Of a stretch of DNA of 8,415 nt, positions 5,525 to 8,415 are shown in pieces. Source of the stretch: CAYUXU01 sp964489695 (GTDB lineage: Bacteria; Bacillota_I; Bacilli_A; Erysipelotrichales; Erysipelotrichaceae); NCBI GenBank assembly GCA_964489695.1, contig CAZAZP010000032.1, positions 1 through 8,415 on the forward strand, written 5' to 3'. Numbering within the stretch: the first letter of the stretch is position 1; each line of letters opens with the position of its first letter. The notes under the pieces were generated by a model. The model did not search any database and was not told the DNA's origin. It was given only the letters and a program-made list of their open reading frames with translations. Both the position numbers and the translations under genes were made by a program.

Positions 5525-6193
5525 CTACTTTAATACCGGTTTAAGTTCATCCAAATTATGTTGGCGAACATAATGAATCGCTTTATTACCATCTTTATCG
5601 ACTATTTCTTTATCTGCTCCCGCTGCTAAAAGTAAATTAACTAAAGGCAGATAACCTGAATAAGCTGCACGCATTAAAGCGGTACAGCCATTATTATCTT
5701 GTAAATCAACTTGAACTTGGGCCTCAAGTAACACTTTAATGGTATCAACTTGATAAGCAATACAAGCTTCCATTAAGGCGGTTCGCCCCATTTCGTCTTG
5801 ATTATCAAAAGTAGCGCCATTTTTCAATAGTTCACTAACTACCGCTTGATGGCCTAAAAAAGCCGCCCGCATTAAAGCCGTTCTTTTTTTATAATCAATT
5901 TGGTTAATATCAATGCCTGATTCAATTAATAGTTTCACGATTTCTAAATGACCTTTTTTGGCGGCCCCCATCAAAGCATTCTTATCTTTAAAATCAATGA
6001 TATTAACTTCAGCACCATGATCGAGTAAGAAACGTACAATATTAATATAACCACGTTTAGCCGTCCGCATTAAGGCAGTTCGTCCTTCTTCATTAACTAC
6101 GTTAACATTGGCACCGGCAGCGACAGTAGATGATACTACAGCGAAATCACCGTTGGCGGCTGCATCAAAGAAAATTTTATCCTGTTGATTCAT
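5525..6193 (-). CDS. ankyrin-repeat protein
   Basis: This 222-residue protein consists almost wholly of ankyrin repeats, with no signal peptide, membrane segment or second domain, so it is presumably cytoplasmic. I count a degenerate N-cap (about 4-36), five in-register 33-residue repeats (37-69, 70-102, 103-135, 136-168, 169-201) and a 21-residue C-cap (202-222). The repeats carry TALM or NALM where the eukaryotic consensus has TPLH, and GH/GY followed by an (I/V)V..LL helix. Such proteins act by binding partners; no partner can be read from sequence. The ATG has a strong AAGGAGGG 7 nt upstream. The gene is tightly coupled to the EF-G-like gene (9-nt gap) and follows a leader peptide and terminator-like hairpin. 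This context hints that it binds or modulates the GTPase or ribosome. Confidence 0.92.
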   Translation of the reverse strand: MNQQDKIFFDAAANGDFAVVSSTVAAGANVNVVNEEGRTALMRTAKRGYINIVRFLLDHGAEVNIIDFKDKNALMGAAKKGHLEIVKLLIESGIDINQIDYKKRTALMRAAFLGHQAVVSELLKNGATFDNQDEMGRTALMEACIAYQVDTIKVLLEAQVQVDLQDNNGCTALMRAAYSGYLPLVNLLLAAGADKEIVDKDGNKAIHYVRQHNLDELKPVLK

Positions 6194-6226
6194 GTTAATC
6201 CCTCCTTAGTAATTGAATCAGCGTAT

Positions 6227-6254
6227 AAAAAAGATGGCAAATTAATGCCACCTT
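6227..6254 (-). terminator. attenuator-like terminator in the leader of the ankyrin/EF-G unit
   Basis: The minus-strand RNA can form AAGGTGGCA (6254-6246) with TGCCATCTT (6239-6231), a 9-bp stem with one G-T pair and a 6-nt loop, followed by T residues to 6227. It lies 6 nt after the stop of the 16-codon ORF and about 20 nt before the ankyrin ribosome binding site. No convincing promoter lies between it and the ankyrin gene, so downstream expression seems to need read-through. Confidence 0.75.
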
Positions 6255-6260
6255 AAAAGG

Positions 6261-6311
6261 CTATTTATTTGGAAAATAAACTTTGGTAATAACATCCCCG
6301 AATTTGTGCAT
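6261..6311 (-). CDS. putative 16-residue leader peptide
   Basis: A short ORF encodes MHKFGDVITKVYFPNK and ends in TAG. GGGGTGG lies about 4 nt upstream of the ATG, and a promoter (TTGCTT-16-TACAAT) sits at the right distance. Its stop codon is 6 nt from the 5' arm of a terminator-like hairpin. A ribosome paused at the last codons or stop would cover that arm and allow read-through into the ankyrin and EF-G-like genes; prompt release would let the hairpin form. An inverted repeat, GGTAATA (6317-6311) with TATTACC (6291-6285), spans its start codon and could gate initiation. I do not recognise the peptide from a named family. It could instead be a stand-alone micro-gene with its own terminator. 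Confidence 0.55.
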   Translation of the reverse strand: MHKFGDVITKVYFPNK

Positions 6312-6333
6312 ATTACCACCCCTAACTAATTAA

Positions 6334-6361
6334 ATTGTACCTTATATTCTCAAAAAAGCAA
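6334..6361 (-). promoter_or_regulatory. promoter for the leader peptide/ankyrin/EF-G transcript
   Basis: The minus strand has TTGCTT (6361-6356), a 16-bp spacer and TACAAT (6339-6334), starting near 6327, about 16 nt before the leader ATG. The -35 box overlaps the 3' arm of the permease terminator, a very compact arrangement. Confidence 0.6.
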
Positions 6362-6382
6362 GCGATTTCACCCAGCTAGCTT
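6352..6382 (-). terminator. probable terminator of the permease gene
   Basis: On the minus strand AAGCTAGC (6382-6375) pairs with GCTTGCTT (6363-6356), with one internal T-T mismatch and an 11-nt loop, followed by T residues to 6352. It begins 5 nt after the permease stop. It is weaker than the EF-G terminator because of the mismatch, so partial read-through is possible. Confidence 0.6.
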
Positions 6383-6387
6383 TTGAT

Positions 6388-7659
6388 TTAAGCAAACAAG
6401 ACCCAGATCAAAAGATATCCACTTAAAACCGCCAATAACGTATATGGCACAGAAATCCGCATAAACGTAGCTGGTGAAACCTCATGGCCCGCTTTACGGA
6501 GAATTCCTAAGCCGGCAATATTCGCCGAAGCACCGATTGGAGTTAAGTTACCACCTAAAGTAGCACCCGCTAATAAACCAAAATATAAGACATACGGTGT
6601 TTGGCCAGCTTCGGCACTTAACGCCGCAATCACGGGTAACATCGTCGCAATATATGGAATATTATCGATAAAAGCTGAAAATAAAACTGATCCCCACACA
6701 ATTATCGTATATAAAACAAAAGTATTATTAGAAAGCGAACCAATCAAGTGACCAATATCTTTGACTAACCCGACTTCATTTACCCCACCAATGACCACAA
6801 ATAAGCCAATCAGTAATAATAACGTAAAATAATCCAATTCACGTAATGAGGCTTGAATAAGGGGCCATTTCTTTTGGAAAAGTAAGTAGATAATGCTTAG
6901 TCCATACAAACTTAAACAAATATAACCATTAATATTAGCTGGCAAACTTGGGAAAAATGAAGCGAAAATCAGTAAACCAATCATGGCTATCAGCATTAGT
7001 GACGGAACATAATCATTCACTGGGGTTTTATCTGTGGTGGTAATTGGCTGTTTTTCATGACGGAAAATAAATAACAAATATAAAGCCGCCACAATTGAGC
7101 CTACTTGGACAATAAAGAATAAACTAGGTTTTCCTAAAAACCAAAAGAAGTCTAAAAAGTTTAAATTAGCCGCGCCACTTAATAAAATTGAAGTAGTATC
7201 ACCAACTAGTGTCGCGGCTCCTTGTATATTAGATGCAATTGATATCGCGATAATACTTGGTACGGGAGAAACGTTTAACTTTTTCGCAATCGTAATCGCA
7301 ATCGGTGCGACCATTAAAACCGTCGCCACATTATCAATAAACGCAGAGATAATTCCAGCAAATAACGCCAACGCAATAATCGCCCATTTCAAATTCGGCG
7401 TTTTTTCAATCATTAGTTCCGCCATCAAAGCGGGCATCTTCGATTCAATAAAGAAATGTACGATTCCCATCGTTCCAGCAATCATCATAATAACATTCCA
7501 ATTTATATAACTTAAAGCTGCTTGCCAGCTTAAAACTTTAACTCCTACAAAAATGAGCGCCCCGCTTAAAGCGATATAGGCCCGATATTTCGGAAAAATT
7601 AACAATAAGACATAAATCAGAATAAAGCTAAATAATACTAACCACTTAATAGTTGTCAT
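6388..7659 (-). CDS. ArsB/NhaD-superfamily (SLC13-like) membrane permease
   Basis: This 423-residue protein has about ten to twelve hydrophobic spans and belongs to the ion-transporter superfamily that includes NhaD Na+/H+ antiporters, ArsB arsenite permeases and the P protein. The two homologous halves are visible. Each has a SAFIDN motif (105-110 and 328-333) followed by a helix ending in AP or LP. Each also has a re-entrant-type loop: NIQGAATLVGD (144-154) in the first half and GGNLTPIGASAN (369-380) in the second. The transported ion cannot be fixed from sequence; Na+/H+, arsenite or a carboxylate are the candidates. No arsR or ars genes are nearby. The ATG at 7659 is chosen because GGAGG lies 5 nt upstream. 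A reading from 7707 would start at or above the promoter. It is transcribed alone, divergent from sodA, and ends in a probable terminator. Confidence 0.85.
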   Translation of the reverse strand: MTTIKWLVLFSFILIYVLLLIFPKYRAYIALSGALIFVGVKVLSWQAALSYINWNVIMMIAGTMGIVHFFIESKMPALMAELMIEKTPNLKWAIIALALFAGIISAFIDNVATVLMVAPIAITIAKKLNVSPVPSIIAISIASNIQGAATLVGDTTSILLSGAANLNFLDFFWFLGKPSLFFIVQVGSIVAALYLLFIFRHEKQPITTTDKTPVNDYVPSLMLIAMIGLLIFASFFPSLPANINGYICLSLYGLSIIYLLFQKKWPLIQASLRELDYFTLLLLIGLFVVIGGVNEVGLVKDIGHLIGSLSNNTFVLYTIIVWGSVLFSAFIDNIPYIATMLPVIAALSAEAGQTPYVLYFGLLAGATLGGNLTPIGASANIAGLGILRKAGHEVSPATFMRISVPYTLLAVLSGYLLIWVLFA

Positions 7660-7678
7660 AGTTCCTCCTGACTGGCTT

Positions 7679-7707
7679 ATTATATCATTATTTAATAATT
7701 TCACCAA
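7679..7707 (-). promoter_or_regulatory. promoter of the ArsB/NhaD-like permease
   Basis: The minus strand has TTGGTG (7707-7702), exactly 17 bp, then TATAAT (7684-7679) with a TGA extension just before it. The start is near 7672, giving a leader of about 13 nt, enough for the GGAGG site. This supports the ATG at 7659. Confidence 0.85.
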
Positions 7708-7748
7708 CTAAGCAGCAGAAAATATTCCAGCACTTTTAGGCATTTTAA

Positions 7749-7777
7749 TGGCGAATTAAGTGCTTCTTTGCTATAGT
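7749..7777 (+). promoter_or_regulatory. promoter of sodA
   Basis: TATAGT (7772-7777) is preceded by TGC, an extended -10 box. The position 17 bp upstream holds a weak TGGCGA -35. The start is near 7784, and AGGAGG (7791-7796) lies 7 nt before the ATG. I see no clear PerR or MntR operator. Confidence 0.6.
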
Positions 7778-7803
7778 AAGGGCAAGCAAGAGGAGGACAT
7801 ATC

Positions 7804-8415
7804 ATGACTTATATTTTACCAAAACTTAATTTTGATTATGCTGCTTTAGAACCACATATTGATGCTTTAACGATGGAAATTCACCACACTAAACACCACC
7901 AAGCTTATATTAATAATTTGAATGGAGCGTTAGAAAAGCATCCGGAACTAGCTAAATTACCTTTGATTGATTTAATCAAACAAGTTGATCAATTACCAGA
8001 TGACATTAAGATGACCGTACGCAACAATGGTGGTGGTCATTTAAATCACACCCTATTCTGGGAAACTTTGGCACCCGCCACTGATCAAGCCCCCACCGGT
8101 AGCCTACTAACTGCCATTAATGCTGATTTTGGTTCCTTTGATGAGTTAAAAAATGCATTAGATAATGCAGCTAAAACTCGTTTCGGTAGCGGCTGGGCTT
8201 GGTTAGTAGTTAACGCAACTGGTCACTTAGAAGTAATTTCTACTCCTAATCAAGATAATCCTTACATGTTTGGCAAGACTCCAATTTTGGGGATCGACGT
8301 CTGGGAACATGCTTATTACTTAAAGTATCAAAACCGTCGTCCAGAATACATCAGTAATTGGTTTGCGGTGATTAATTGGGATCAAGTCTTAAAAAATTAC
8401 GAACAAGCAAAATAA
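7804..8415 (+). CDS. sodA: superoxide dismutase, Mn/Fe family (probably Mn type)
   Basis: This complete 203-residue cytosolic superoxide dismutase converts superoxide to hydrogen peroxide and oxygen. The four metal ligands are in place: H27 (in MEIHHTKHH), H82 (in GGGHLNHTLFW), D165 and H169 (in DVWEHAYY). Metal-type indicators favour Mn: GGH at 77-79 and the outer-sphere glutamine Q150 in STPNQDNP, rather than the Fe-type glutamine before the second histidine. L80 stands where Ala is usual (GGHANH). The length is standard and the TAA falls on the last base of the window. The start has AGGAGG 7 nt upstream and a plausible extended -10 promoter. Cambialistic activity cannot be excluded from sequence alone. 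Confidence 0.97.
   Translation: MTYILPKLNFDYAALEPHIDALTMEIHHTKHHQAYINNLNGALEKHPELAKLPLIDLIKQVDQLPDDIKMTVRNNGGGHLNHTLFWETLAPATDQAPTGSLLTAINADFGSFDELKNALDNAAKTRFGSGWAWLVVNATGHLEVISTPNQDNPYMFGKTPILGIDVWEHAYYLKYQNRRPEYISNWFAVINWDQVLKNYEQAK

Noticed and set aside
6212..6240. Promoter TTGCCA-17-TTCAAT between the attenuator and the ankyrin gene
   Set aside because: The -35 box is good, but initiation would fall near 6205, inside the AAGGAGGG ribosome binding site, leaving no usable leader. Its -35 is also part of the terminator stem.
7660..7707. Longer start for the ArsB/NhaD-like permease
   Set aside because: It would begin at the -35 box, above the predicted transcript start. The GGAGG site fits the ATG at 7659.

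Overview
The window is one edge of a contig from a low-GC Gram-positive bacterium (Bacillota). The signs are the 16S 5' end, the 'TGATCTTTGAAAACT' boxA element in the rRNA leader, strong AGGAGG-type ribosome binding sites, extended -10 promoters, a TPP riboswitch, and protein families typical of Bacilli and their relatives (NtdP/DUF402, ThiT, a YutG-type PgpA, an enterococcal-like Mn superoxide dismutase). The 16S sequence '...CAGGATGAACGCTGG...' would suit some Lactobacillales or Erysipelotrichia/Turicibacter-like lineages. The window does not settle the genus.

Layout. Everything except the last gene lies on the minus strand, so it reads from right to left. At the right edge sodA (plus) is divergent from an ArsB/NhaD-superfamily permease. 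Leftwards follow a compact intergenic region (permease terminator, new promoter, 16-codon leader ORF, second terminator-like hairpin), an ankyrin-repeat protein and an EF-G-like translational GTPase with its own terminator. A second cluster then begins: PgpA-like phosphatase, thioredoxin-fold lipoprotein and a divergent AAC(3)-like protein. A TPP riboswitch follows in front of the thiamine S component thiT, then ntdP. At the left edge is an rRNA promoter region with tandem promoters, leader hairpin and boxA, running into the first ~61 nt of a 16S gene cut by the window edge.

How it works together. The genes are mostly housekeeping or metabolic: oxidative stress (sodA), ion or metabolite transport, thiamine uptake under TPP feedback, phospholipid head-group chemistry, and nucleotide phosphatase activity. 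The most unusual piece is the ankyrin/EF-G-like pair. The two genes are tightly coupled and have no convincing promoter of their own downstream of the terminator-like hairpin. They appear to depend on read-through of an attenuator that sits 6 nt after the stop codon of a 16-residue leader peptide. That geometry resembles ribosome-sensing attenuation as known for ribosome-protection and antibiotic-response genes. The EF-G-like protein also departs from canonical EF-G at switch I and at the catalytic histidine (DTPGY instead of DTPGH). The pair could be a translation-stress module; this is inference.
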